From contig OZ022503.1 of NCBI GenBank assembly GCA_963989385.1, forward strand, positions 51,024,858 to 51,088,857: DNA of 64,000 nt. Direction: 5' to 3'. Under the pieces are notes generated by a model. That model saw nothing but the letters and a program-made list of their open reading frames with translations. It was not told the origin of the DNA and searched no databases. The translations under genes and the position numbers were made by a program. This document shows positions 1 through 10,957 of the stretch, piece by piece (positions within the stretch are counted from its first letter, which is position 1; the number at the start of each line of letters is the position of its first letter). This DNA comes from Ctena decussata (lineage: Eukaryota; Mollusca; Bivalvia; Lucinida; Lucinidae).

Positions 1-907
1 ACTTGAAATTAGCTTAAACATTCATTTAGATGACCAGATCTCAAGAATTTGCTATGAAAAATTGCCTACAGGAGACTAAGGCGGCCTGACGCCGCGTGCA
101 CTAAAATGTTACTTTGGCGCTTTAAGTGACGTCATTAAAGTCGTAAGGACGTGCAAACATGCGTCACGTATTTTATGTCAAGCTGGCTACGATTTAATCA
201 ATTAACAAATAAATGAGACTTTTTCACAGTAATTCTTTTTTTGAAACAGTGAAATCAAGTGATAATTTCACAAGTGACATTATCAGCTTCGATTTCAGCG
301 AGAAATCTCTATAATCCATTGAAAAGTATAAAAAATCATGATAAACATTGCATCATCCAGCCGCACTTTTCTTCTGTTTTTTTGATGTTGATTTTCAGAA
401 TGAAACACTTATCATAAATTTGCTTCTAGTCTAATAAAAGAAAGTAATAAAAATATATAAAGTTATAATGTCTGATACGTTAAAACAGATATAACATGAG
501 CATTCGTTTTTGAGAGTATTTAAAATATAATGTGGAATACTCGTCTCGAGTACATTTGGCGACGGAGGCACGTGCTTGCGAGTACGTCTCCGCCATTTGA
601 CAGAGTGCCGAATATTTCACAATGAATCCAATAACCAGTATTATATACCTTTGATATTAATCCGCTAGTTTCATCAGTGCTGTCTTCACAAGAAATAAAA
701 AATAATAGCGGTAAATGAACCCACAAATAGCTCTAAATTTGAAATTACATAATGACATTTAGTGTATCAATACACGCTAAAACACCACGCAAACACGCGC
801 CAAAGTAAAAATGACGTTCCGATATCGGACATGACGTCAGTAAGAAAACGCTGTCATTTACAAGAACTGGGCGCCATTTTTCAGTCTTGCTCGCATCAGC
901 GCATAAT
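1..907. other. no recognised feature
   Basis: AT-rich sequence with only short, unsupported open frames. I see no exon, RNA gene or repeat boundary here. Confidence 0.5.
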
Positions 908-1075
908 TATTTCAGTGCGTCATTTGGTTCGACGAAAAGAGACAGCAAGAAATTAAAATTACAATTTTTCTATTTGTACATTTTACTATTTGATCGGTAA
1001 ATCAAACCAGTATATAAACAAGTAGAAACTTGATATAAATAAAAGTACAAGCCATAAAATAGGCCACCATTTTAA
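908..1075 (+). repeat. duplicated block A, copy 1
   Basis: This block, from the motif atttcagtgcgtcattt to the run ataaaataggccaccat, recurs at 1452-1626 with small differences. Together with block B (1207-1447 and 2152-2400) the order is A-B-A-B, so a composite unit appears to have been duplicated locally. No coding potential is visible. Confidence 0.75.
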
Positions 1076-1206
1076 CTGAATAAAATTCAGCGAGAATCAA
1101 CGATTAATGATGGTTGAAAATGGTCACATATTCCCGATGTATGAATATTAAATTGCGACGATTATTACCCATATATCGAGAGGCTGGGTGGGTAAAAAAA
1201 AATTCG

Positions 1207-1447
1207 AATGGCAATGTCGATATTGACTCGGCTGAGTCTTGTCGAAGAATAGAATGCGGCGGGCAAAATCTCGCGCGTTACAAAATCGCGCACATACCAT
1301 GCGCATAGTTATGCACCATGTGACATTCTCAACCAATGAAAATATGTTTCTTTGTTTAACTAGACCGAAGAACAGTACTTATATAATATTAGGGAAAGCC
1401 GCATTCCTTACTAAATAATTAAGTACTATTTTAAGCATAATATATAA
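1207..1447 (+). repeat. duplicated block B, copy 1 (CCAAT/TATA-like)
   Basis: About 240 bp repeated at 2152-2400. Both copies contain gcaatgtcgatattgactcg, a GC-rich stretch with a palindromic catgcgcat word (resembling an NRF-1 site), a CCAAT-like word near 1333, and tatataat about 50 bp further on. The order CCAAT then TATA resembles a Pol II core promoter, but no gene is recognised downstream, so a promoter role is only an inference. Confidence 0.65.
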
Positions 1448-1451
1448 ATTA

Positions 1452-1626
1452 TTTCAGTGCGTCATTTGCTTTGATGAAGAGAGACAACAAGAAATTAAAA
1501 TTACAATTTATTATTTGAGGATTTTCTATATGCACATTTTACTATTTGATCTGTAAATCAAACCAGTAAATATACAAGTAGAACCTTGATATAAATAAAA
1601 GTACAGGCCATAAAATAGGCCACCAA
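1452..1626 (+). repeat. duplicated block A, copy 2
   Basis: Second copy of the 908-1075 block, with the same order of words. It follows block B copy 1 almost directly. Confidence 0.75.
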
Positions 1627-2151
1627 ACTGAAGGTACCGCTAAACAAAGAGACGAATATTAAGCAAGTAAGAAATATTGCAAAATGAAAGACCGGGAAAT
1701 ATATATACCAATACTTATTGATCTAAAAATCTAAAAATGCGGCTTTGAAGCACATTAGTATGAAGCATAAATTAAAGTCCATGTAAGGATGACCCTTAAG
1801 TTTAAAAAGAAATCTGGGTGAGGAACATGAAAATAAAGTAACAAGGTTTCAAAGCAGTCGTTCCCGATGATTAATATCTTGAAAAATAAAACTGCATGCC
1901 CACATTATTTTTCAAGATAAGGCAACCTTGAAATAAAACATTCAAGTTCAGAAACAACGACTTAGAACCCAGTTAACTGAAGTCCATAAAACAATAAAGT
2001 AAATTCAATACTAAGAGTTTGTCCAGAAGGTGAGATAAAAATATTTACAAGTCTGTTCAGTACAGACGGCAGTTAGTATTATTTACAACACAATCTTGTA
2101 TGTGTCAATTACATGTGTGAACTTAAATTCACTGAACACTAACAAAAAAAT

Positions 2152-2400
2152 CGACTGACAATGTCGATATTGACTCGGCTGAGTCTTGCCGAAGAATGAA
2201 ATGCGGCGGGCAAAATCTCGCGCGCGCGTTGCAAAATCGCGCACATAGCATGCGCATAGTAATGCACCATGTGACATTCTCAACCAATGAAAATATGTTA
2301 CTTTGTTTAACTAGACCGAAGAACAGTACATATATAATGCTAGGGAGAGTCGCATTCCTTACTTAATAATTAAGTGTTATGTTAAGCATAATATCTATAA
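2152..2400 (+). repeat. duplicated block B, copy 2 (CCAAT/TATA-like)
   Basis: Second copy of 1207-1447, sharing the gcgggcaaaatctcgcgcg stretch, the catgcgcat word, the CCAAT-like word and a TATATAA box near 2330. Confidence 0.65.
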
Positions 2401-2955
2401 TACTAAATAAACGAAGTAACGCATAAAATGCAAAATTGGTGGCATTTTCAAGCGTAATTTCTATACTGGTTCTTTCGCATATTGCTATCATTGATAATTT
2501 CGGTTAGCGTGTGTTTTAGTTTCACGTAGATTTGAAGAATTTGGGAATTAAATTCGTCTTTCATTTTAAATTCTCCCAAGTATTTTTCTAGAAACTTCGA
2601 CTATTGTTTGTCAACAATGGGTGCGTTCGAGTGAAATTTTCGTGTACTCGAATACACGTTTTAAATTAATCCGGTCGTTTCGGTTCTGCGTCGTTATATC
2701 GGCGCGCTGCTTAGCAAGTCCAACTTTAACAGGTTCTAATGCAAAAATCCGACCCATGAACGTACGTCATTCCCCATAATTAACGATTTATTTTTGTATT
2801 TTTGCTCATATGTCTAAACGGATGAAGAACTAAATGGTCATAGTCCCGACGGCCCTGGCTCGAAACGACCCGTTTTCTTCCAGAACGATAGTCAATACGA
2901 GTAGCCAATCGAACTCGCCCATTGAAGAATAAAGCTCAACGCACATGGTCTTTCG
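2401..2955. other. no recognised feature
   Basis: AT-rich DNA without a supportable gene or repeat boundary. Confidence 0.4.
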
Positions 2956-2969
2956 AAAAGTTGGACGTA

Positions 2970-3055
2970 CACACGGCGCCAAGTGTGTGCGGCTATGGTT
3001 ACGTACCGCAGAGCCACTTGGGGAACGTCGTTAGGAGAATTCAAACTGAACTGAA
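2970..3055 (+). repeat. dispersed ~80-bp motif, copy 1
   Basis: Contains gcggctatg, then a cgcagagcc word, then gaacgtcgttaggagaatt. The closest relative is at 5175-5265; shorter matches occur at 11412-11490 and 17812-17885. The family is not recognised. Confidence 0.45.
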
Positions 3056-3325
3056 CTTTCGAAAAGACAAAAATTAAAAATGTCTAAGGTTAACACACAT
3101 GCGCCAGGTAAGAAAGGGCATTTTTTTCCAGCGAAGCAGACAAATCAATTTCAATGATTCAACGAAGCTAAATCAGCCTTTAGTCTTCAGAGGGCTTGAA
3201 TATTTTCCCCCAAAACGTTCCGGGACCCAATTTTTCCAGAAAAAAAATACCCAGGACAGGTCACATAACCAAGATGGCAAACATTTATTATGGTAAAAAA
3301 TTTCAAAAATCTTCTTCCCCAGAAC

Positions 3326-3600
3326 CACGCCGGGCCGCGTAGCGCAATCGGTAGGGCACCTGACTCACAAGTCAGAGGTCCTGGGTTCGAAACCCGGTCT
3401 GGCCACATACTTTCTTTTCTTCTTCCGCTGATTCAAGAAGGGCAGTAGTCAGTTACTGGCGAAAGTATGTGCACTTAGTACTGGTTAACCACTTAGGAGG
3501 TCTAAGGCTGCCCAGGAATAGTGTGGTTAGGTTAACTGACCGTCCCGACATGACCTTAGCTGTTTACCGTGGACGTTAAGCATCAAATCAACCAATTCTC
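3326..3600 (+). repeat. tRNA-derived SINE (family 1)
   Basis: The head at about 3332-3405 is tRNA-like. It has A box tagcgcaatcgg, B box ggttcgaaacc, a perfect 5-bp T stem and a mostly paired acceptor stem. The anticodon arm only pairs with a 6-nt loop, so this is a SINE head rather than a functional tRNA gene. The body (about 3425-3595) contains the conserved string gaagggcag followed by actggcgaaagtatgtgcac and ctggttaaccacttagg. The same body recurs at 16745-17050 (minus) and 17045-17215 (plus). A conserved central domain of the MetaSINE type is a plausible assignment that I could not verify. Confidence 0.75.
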
Positions 3601-3954
3601 CTCCAGAACCACAAATCCTATGATCTTGAAACTTAGCATGTTGCATCAAGGACTCAAAAGCTCAACAAAATTTATATAAATGATGACCCTGGGAGGACCT
3701 TGATCTGTTTTACGGCAAGGTCAACTTTTGAGTCACTTAGGTTTTTCTATAGGAAAAAGTGATAAAAGTTGATATTTTTTTAGAAACAATGCAGTCTGCT
3801 ACATGAAAGTTTGTAGATGCAGACAACTAATTAGGTAAATGAAGCTTTAGTGAGTATTCATGGTAAAGGTCATATCTTCACCTGGGCCTAAGGCCATTTA
3901 CATTGAAAAATTAAAACTCTTTTTTTTATATAAACTTGACCATCATGAAATATT

Positions 3955-3982
3955 CCCGCGCTTGCGCGGGCTCTTTTCTAGT
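3955..3982 (+). mobile_element. Helitron-type 3' terminus
   Basis: A GC-rich palindrome (cccgcgcttgcgcggg, 3955-3970) is followed 7 bases later by CTAG (3978-3981) and then T. Helitrons typically end in a short hairpin, a short spacer and CTRR, inserting before T. The upstream 350 bp, after the SINE, is presumably the element's interior. The 5' terminus (TC) could not be located, so element length is unknown. Confidence 0.6.
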
Positions 3983-6113
3983 ATACATAAAGATTAGAAC
4001 ATGTAAAAACGTGGCAAATTTAAAGTAAAATATAAATCATACTGAACATTCTTTACCGGTCCCTTGGCTTATCGATTTTGTTATCTCCCCTGTTTTCCAG
4101 TCTTACCTGTCCAATATCGGGTATTAAGTTTATATAGAAATGTATAGGGAATATTTATATTTATATGAATTTTTTATCTTTTTCAAAATATTTGAATCTT
4201 TTATAACCTATATTCTGAAAGTATAATGCAATACCTACACGATGGTGTTTTTATTTTTCGAAAAAAGTTAATGTTTACTTGCTTCCTTTGGCGTTTAAAT
4301 TACAGACCTATACTGACCATTATACTTAATGGCGAATACAGAAGAATTACGAAATTTTCCATTTTCAGAGCATTTTTCTGATAATTTGGAGCTTTTCTGA
4401 TATTTTTATAACCTTAATTCTGAAAGTCTATAGTCTAAGGATTAATATGATACTTTTATTTTCAAATTAACATTATGTCTTTATGCTTCCCCATGCGTTT
4501 AAAAACCGAAACTTTAAGAGTTTGGCGCTGGTAACTCAATCGCCTAAGTTTAATCATGCGCACTCCTGCATTACTCTTTTGGCTGCTTTATATGAATCGG
4601 ACTAACGAATCAAATTAACCATACTAGGATGAAAGGTAATGAAATAAATAAATAAATAAAGAATTTGATAAGAATTTAATCATTTTGATTCAATTTTTCT
4701 TGAGCACGAAGAATTTTGTTTTAAATTAAGTCCAGAAATTCAAAATCGAAAGTATCACGGTCAGTGTCTAAAAAAGGTAAATAAATAAAAGTAAAATAAA
4801 AGAAAAGAAACAAAAAGGGGAAAAAAAAACTTTGTAAACGTATAATAATTTATTGATTTGTTTGTTAAGTTATTTAAATTAATGTAAACACATTACTTGA
4901 CAGCTAGCGGTCCATTTGATCAGCGATGTAAACATACAATAATTGACAAATTGCTAATGGTGTCAGAGTTTCGGCGGCTACATAGAACGTAAGCAGTTAG
5001 GAAAGTCAAATCGAAAATATGTTGTTGGACAAACTTAATTGATTTCGGGAGATAATACCATTATCATTTTAATATGTTTGTATAGGATTATAGACACATC
5101 ATTAAAGCTCAAACAAGTGAAGCGGTCAGTTTTAGAATATAATTGACTTGATTTGCTCATCATGTCACTTAATGGACGGACGCTCGGCGCCCCGTTACTG
5201 CGGCTATGAACTCGTTCCGCTGAGGTGCGGGGGCAACGTCGATATGAGAATTGAAATACTACTACTCATCATGTCACAAATTAAATTTCTCCACTGATAC
5301 CATATGTTCGTCAACATGGCTTCATCTAAACGTGTTCGCAATAGTGTGGATTAAATAAAATTGCATTAGGGAGAAGTCCTTTCTAGAATCTGTTTGCAAA
5401 AAAGTGTTAAGCGTTCCATTTTTCCAAAGACGTACACAGTAGAGAGGATTATTGCCAGAATCTTCTTATTCTGGAATGGAATTTGCCTAATCTTGTTATT
5501 TTCTCTTTCTTGGCCGTTTTGACCGGAAGCAGAACTACGGTTTTGCATGTTTAAATGCCAATCAGGCGTAACAAGAAGAAAATCATTGTTTTGTATTGTG
5601 ATATGTGTGTATTTAGCATGCATTTATGAGAAAAAAATATGGAATGAATGACTAATTTGAATATTTTCATTACCTCAAAGAACGAAGTATGCGAAAACCT
5701 TTAATTTAGAGTAGGTATGGTCAGACTGGATTATCTCCCCATGTCTTTGGGTCTGAATCACAAATAATCTGATTTCATACGGCTTACATATTTGTGTAAG
5801 CTCTGCTAAGAAAAAAATGCACACTTTATACTTTTGAAAATTCGGACCTGTCGCGCAGGCCTAATGGGGAAAATTCTCGCCTTAATCATAGATGTCCTTT
5901 ATGACGCTGTGTCGCATTGATTCCCCACGTGTCGTCTATTCTCATGATAACCTGTTGGTGCTTCAGATTATCGCCGAAGATTCTTTGATCAGATAAAAAT
6001 GAGAAAATATTGTTTCATTCGACAACAGACTAAACAGTCTGATCAGTGTAAGTGCCTCAGATAAGAAGGGGTAGCAGGGATAATTTGGAAATAATTAACA
6101 AAGCATATGTTGT
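3983..6113. other. no gene recognised
   Basis: AT-rich DNA. The only structure seen is the dispersed motif near 5175-5265. Short frames have no recognisable similarity. Confidence 0.4.
5175..5265 (+). repeat. dispersed ~80-bp motif, copy 2
   Basis: Shares gcggctatgaa, cgttccgc and gcaacgtcgatatgagaatt with copy 1 at 2970-3055. Confidence 0.45.
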
Positions 6114-6160
6114 GACCCCTTATTAGAACCGTCTCACCGAGATGGTTCTAATGAGGGGTC
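6114..6160. repeat. 17-bp perfect hairpin
   Basis: The arms gaccccttattagaacc (6114-6130) and its near-complement (6144-6160) are separated by 13 nt. It could be a transposon end or MITE remnant. No target duplication was identified. Confidence 0.55.
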
Positions 6161-6285
6161 GCTATATATATTTTCATAGAAAAAAAAGGAAGTATCCCTG
6201 AATTATCCTTGAAGGAAAAATTAGTTGAATTACTGCAGAAACAATTGCTGAGTGAATGCCTCAGATTAAATCCATTTGTGGCGAG

Positions 6286-6927
6286 TTAACACTTTTGTGG
6301 ACAGGCCATAGTGAAAGTAAAAAGTATGCAAAGACCAGGAACTGAAACAATCAAAATCCAAATCCAGCCCTCAAACCATAGTTGGAAACAACTAAGATTA
6401 CAAATAATCAAGATACAGAGAACATATGGCCAACAGAGTGAGTAGCTTGTTCCCAAAAGGTGGCCACTCAGCAACCCAAACCGAACCAAAAATAATAAGA
6501 ACATACATAAGGTAAAACATCACAGAAACTCTGACACCAAAAACAGGGAACAGAGAACCACAACAGAACTACCGCCTTGGAACGGTCAGTAATGAATTAC
6601 TGGGGGGCTTAAATCGATTTTACAGGCCCAACCTCACCCTCGGTTTCTGAAGTGGTACAAAACATTTAGTTGGTTGTTCGGTTCGCATGATAACCCTCTA
6701 ACTCGTCAATGAATCATCACGGTAAACACATAAATCAAATTTCAACACCATGAAGAAGCAAAGACGAGGACTCAACAGATACAACGGGCCGTCTGACAGG
6801 TGGAGATCCCTGTCCTGCCAAACGACCCCACTGGAAATCTGAAGCAAAAGAAGGTCACCAGTTGAGCCCCGGTGGACCAAGCAACAGACAAAAAGGCTCC
6901 GGTCCCAACCAACTAAAATATATAGCT
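6286..6927 (-). mobile_element. Penelope-type element, 3' untranslated region
   Basis: Sense-strand sequence downstream of the broken RT frame. It contains the hallmark ctgaccgttccaaggcgg and a gctgagtggccacc block. This 3' UTR recurs at 23820-24110, 25030-26055 (minus), 42366-42720, 47790-48230 and 61550-61830, so it belongs to a multi-copy family that is usually 5'-truncated. Confidence 0.8.
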
Positions 6928-7377
6928 TTAGGTCGGGGCCATCATAGAGTCTGACGACCGATCCCCCGGTGTGCAATTAAAGAGTGCGGCAAAGTTATCA
7001 ACCGTGATTGGGTTAATCACTAAGCATGCAGACTGTCGCATAACATTTAAATTATAGCCAATACGTTTGTGACGTATTATTATTTTTCGGAATTGATCAG
7101 AAAAATCAGTCCTACCCTTAATCTTTTTGAATTTGTATACTAAGTCACCATAAAATTCTGGTTCCGATAGGCCTTGGTGTAAAAGAAATTTTAATCCGAC
7201 ATCAAATTTTGAAACCAATTCATGGTGTCTGCGATAGAATTTAGAAAAAGCCTTTCTAAGCTTATGATACCGATAGCCCTGTAGAAGAAGTTTAGCAGTT
7301 AAACATTTATTACGAGCATTAAAGTCATCTACATGACTACACACTCTAGCAAATCTTATAAGTTGAGAAATATACAC
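6928..7377 (-). pseudogene. Penelope-type polyprotein, C-terminal part
   Basis: This 149-codon frame continues in phase from the RT frame after one in-frame TGA at 7378-7380, so it is the C-terminal part of the same protein. It begins with the VYISQLIRFAR segment that normally follows the RT in this family and contains GYRYHKLRKAFSKFYRRH and EPEFYGDLVYKFKKI. No GIY-YIG endonuclease motif is visible. The same region is present in the truncated copy at 41996-42181. The stop codon that separates it from the RT frame makes this copy inactive unless read through. Confidence 0.75.
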
Positions 7378-8859
7378 TCAATAAGAGGGACGACGTGGAA
7401 CGTCACCATCCAAAAATGGAAAATTAACTATATCAAAGTCAAAGTCATCACGTTTATCATAAATTTTAGAAGATACAAAACCGTTAGAAATAGATAGATG
7501 TAAATCCAAAAAGGGGGCCTCGGTATCTGAAGTATTAGCTTTATTCAATTTAAGTTCAGGTGGGTAAATTTGGTTAACCATGCTTTCAAAATAAGGATTA
7601 TCAATATTCAGAAGATCGTCTAAATATCTAGAGGTTGAGTTAAATGCCTCAATGATATCAGCTTGATTATCAACCGAAAGAGAAGTCATGAAATCTCTTT
7701 CATAACAAAATAAAAACAAATCGGCCACAAGAGGAGCACAATTTGTACCCATCGGAATACCAACAATTTGTCTGTATAACTTATTACCAAATCTGATGTA
7801 AATATTATCTAAGAGATATGATAAGGCGTCACATACATTCTGACTTGACCAAAGACTATATCCTCTATATATTTTACGGTCAGTAGAAGTGAAAAACGCT
7901 TTCTTATCGTTACAGGCAATATAAAGGGTATCTTCATTTTTTGAGAACTTTTTGAAGGCCCTCTCAATCAAATCAACAAGTTTTTCCTTTATTAAATTAT
8001 GGGGTAATGTTGTATAAAGAGTAGAAAAATCATAAGTGGACAAACTAGTTGCACGGAACCCTCTTGACTTCAGTTTACTAAGTACCTCACCAGAATTTTT
8101 TATAGACCAAAACATATTTTTCCCTGACCTCTCATACACTGTCTCATAGTACCAAATGACACGAGATTTCACAGCAGTGAGGCAAGAAGTTAATAATTTA
8201 GATAATTCTGTAGTAGTACAAGAGCTAGAGTTGGCAATGAATCTAGCTTTATACGGTTTTTTGTGAAGCTTAGGTAACCAATACATCGTAGGAAGTTTGT
8301 CTTGGCGTTCCTTAACGTTTACAGCAAACTTTAAAGGCAAATTATTTGAGTGGCTATTAACGACAGTCTTCTCATCTGTAAAAGTCTCTTCGTAAGCCGT
8401 GGTGCCGTTAAGTTCCTGCTTCAAAGTGTTAATATAGTGCATCCGACAAACAACAACAATGTTGTTTGCGGCCTTGTCAGCAGGAACCAAAACATACTTC
8501 CTATGAAAATCCTGGATACCCTGCTTCAAATATCTAAAGGAAGATTTCGGCTTAGGAGGTAAAAGATTAGTATTGTGTGAATAAAACTTTATACGTTTAT
8601 CCACAATATTAAAGATACTTAGTTTCCATTTCTTTAAAGCGTTACTTTCAACACCCTCTCGTTTACACCAACGATTACCAAAATCATTTAATGCAGATGC
8701 AATTTCTTCCCTACATCTGTTGAAATCGATATGGGAAGGGAATCTATACTTAGGACCCTTAGAAACAATGTTACGAATTCTAGAATCCGGAATGATCTTC
8801 AAATTTCCAGTCACAACATGACCTGCTGATGGGTAAATAAATTTGGAATCTTTACAATC
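7378..8859 (-). pseudogene. Penelope-type reverse transcriptase (broken copy)
   Basis: Central RT part of a retroelement protein that would copy element RNA into DNA. Visible motifs in order are YWLPKLHKKPYKARFIANS (fingers), YDFSTLYTTLPH (motif A with its Asp), GIPMGTNCAPLVADLF (motif B), and SRYLDDLL (motif C, catalytic YLDD intact), then FLDLHLS. This motif set matches Penelope-like RTs rather than LINE or LTR RTs. The frame is bounded by in-frame TGA codons at 8860-8862 and 7378-7380, replacing residues that are ordinary sense codons in relatives. The RT core itself looks intact, so decay is recent. Family placement is from pattern recognition only. Confidence 0.8.
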
Positions 8860-9216
8860 TCATGAATCAGGAGTATTAGCATCGATGTCAAGATCAGACA
8901 CAAGTTTATTGAAATTAAATATAATACTTCTAATCGGTTTGTTATACTTATAACAAATAATAGGTGGTTCAGAATTTTGGAAATAATCAGGTATGGAAGA
9001 TGTAACAGATTTATCCTGAAATATACTAGGTAAATCTATAAAGTCAATACCTTTGTTAATGAAAGGGATTTTAATGAAATTTCTTTTATCTTTAATTTCT
9101 TTAAATCTGCAATTTAAATTTCCAAATATCGTAGACTGTTCATGCAAACAAGGATGACTCTGATTAGACTGTGCAAGCTTATCCGAGTCTTCTGTGTGCG
9201 AAAATGTAATATACAA
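8860..9216 (-). pseudogene. Penelope-type polyprotein, N-terminal part
   Basis: About 118 codons in the same phase as the RT frame, ending in TGA at 8860-8862. It contains KGIDFIDLPSIF, SSIPDYFQNSEPPIICYKYNKP and FNKLVSDLDIDANTPDS, the N-terminal region that precedes the RT in this family. The apparent first codon is TTG, so the true start is unknown and the 5' end is probably truncated or upstream. No promoter or terminal repeat was found upstream. Confidence 0.7.
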
Positions 9217-9829
9217 GAACCCATTTACATGGCCCTGTTATCCTCATCGCATGGTATAAAAAACAGAGATTCTGAGCAAAATAATGGTAACATTTTCAGT
9301 TAAACACAGTCTGGTCCAATTACATCCTGTTTATAACCATATTCCCTTTGCTATTGACATTGACAGTTGATTTCCCTCTATCTGGCCCCTACCTGGATTT
9401 CAGTCACAAGTCTTCTAGGCTGTCTTATCTCTGAGTAGCATGTTTCATAAAGGGGCATTAGGGTATTATGCAATCAGAAATGTGTCTTTGAGGCAAACTG
9501 TGCAGACCATTATCAGACGCCGCATTCGCGTCTGGTATGGGTCTTCACTGCTCGCCAGAGGCCCCTTGAGGAGATGCCAGGCATAAATGGGTTAAGCAAG
9601 CTTTCCGAAACTGAACATAGTGTATAAGGTGTCAACTAACAAAACATTTCAGCCGCGACACGACAGAATCAAAAAAGTGGCTTGTGCGCCCTGGGAAGAC
9701 TCAGATTAGCTTGGACAATAGCCATGAACGGGTTTAACCCATAGAGCGCCCAGCGAGGATGGATGCTCACTGATCTGAGTCTTCCCTGTGATCGAATGTC
9801 GTCTTGTAGCTTTTACTATGCTCGACCTT
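9217..9829. other. no gene recognised
   Basis: Contains no supportable frame. The stretch 9450-9600 has the texture of a dispersed repeat (a short inverted word pair around gacgccgcattcgcgtc), but I cannot assign a family. Confidence 0.35.
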
Positions 9830-10000
9830 ATTTCAAATGACTTGGCGATTTTACGTCCTTTTTCAACAGTGTTTCAATGAAAAGCTGTGTGCAATGGAAC
9901 CCCGTTTGCGGTTGGAAAGATTTTCGCCACAAGCGGGGCTCGAACCCGAGACCGCTAGATCAGTAGGCAAGCCCTTAATCTAATGAGCTACCGGGGCACG
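9830..10000 (-). repeat. tRNA-derived SINE (family 2), copy 1
   Basis: On the minus strand a tRNA-like head runs from about 10000 to 9927 with A-box-like ggtagctcattag and B-box-like ggttcgagccc. The tail ends near 9830 in a block (gattttacgtcctttttcaacag on the plus strand) that recurs at 21806-21860 and 61850-61880. The anticodon stem does not pair well, so it is not a tRNA gene. Confidence 0.65.
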
Positions 10001-10675
10001 CCTCATAAAGCCAGTATAAATTATTACTGGAAAAAAATAAATTTAAACCTGCTTATGCCAGTCTGAGTCTACTAATACATCGATTTCCATCTGGTATTTT
10101 TCAGTTTAATACATTTTACTCATCTTAAACAGTGTAGACCCGGATCTGCGGCGTCAGTTCTGGGCCAACACTGTTTGCCAGTGTCCCTTTATATCAGACA
10201 TTTGACATTAATGGATGTAGCTAATTTTAAAACTCGTCCGCCATAAATTGTGAGAAAAATGCTGAGCATAACACTGATCGCCGATAACTTGAGCTGCCAT
10301 AAAGTTATCCGATATACCACTTAGGTATGTTTATTCCACTAGCGCTTAGTAGGGACATCGATAATCCTCTAGATCGGTGTTAAGGGAAATAATCCAGTTG
10401 ACGATTACTCGTCCAAAACCCCGTAGAATGTTCAGCATGTTCTTGTCAATTTTGTAATTTATATAGGAAAACCGACACAAGTGTCATCTATTACTCGTTT
10501 GTCAATTGCCTTCGACGATAAAATGGCTGTCAAACTTTTCTTCAGTCAGAGAAAGTAGCTTTGGTGAACGTGACTCCTTAACTTTATGCAATATGCGCTT
10601 GACTATTTGCAAATATGTAGCAACATTGCACAGTAACTCCAATGTAAAAGTGAATGGGGATCGTTTTAAGTATAG
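10001..10675. other. no gene recognised
   Basis: Intergenic or intronic DNA without an identifiable element. Confidence 0.4.
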
Positions 10676-10957
10676 CATGGAATTAAATGACTTGAGAATA
10701 ATTATTTGCTTGAGAAAACCTGAAGTTTCTATTTAAAGAATTTCAGTATGTAATGTGATTGAAAAATGATGGAGCATAGCAAACACTATTGCCAAGCTGC
10801 AATGGTAACATATTTATGACGTCAGTGGTATCAGAGCTTGGCAAACAGTGTTTGCTATGCGCCATCAAGTTTTCAATGACATAACAAACTGAAATTCTAA
10901 ATAGAAACTTCAGAATATCTCAAACAAATAATTATTCTAAAGTCATTTAATTTCATG
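10676..10957. mobile_element. 282-bp imperfect palindrome (foldback MITE-like)
   Basis: The left arm starts catggaattaaatgactt and the right arm ends with its complement, agtcatttaatttcatg. The arms are about 120 bp with scattered mismatches and meet around ccaagct/agcttgg, with a ~40-nt loop containing tgacgtca. It has no coding capacity. Target duplications were not resolved. Confidence 0.7.

Noticed and set aside
3332..3405. Functional tRNA-Val (CAC) gene
   Set aside because: Acceptor and T stems look good, but the anticodon stem pairs only with a 6-nt loop, and the sequence continues into a SINE body repeated elsewhere.
6698..6976. Host membrane protein on the minus strand
   Set aside because: It lies in the Penelope-type 3' UTR, which recurs elsewhere without this frame.
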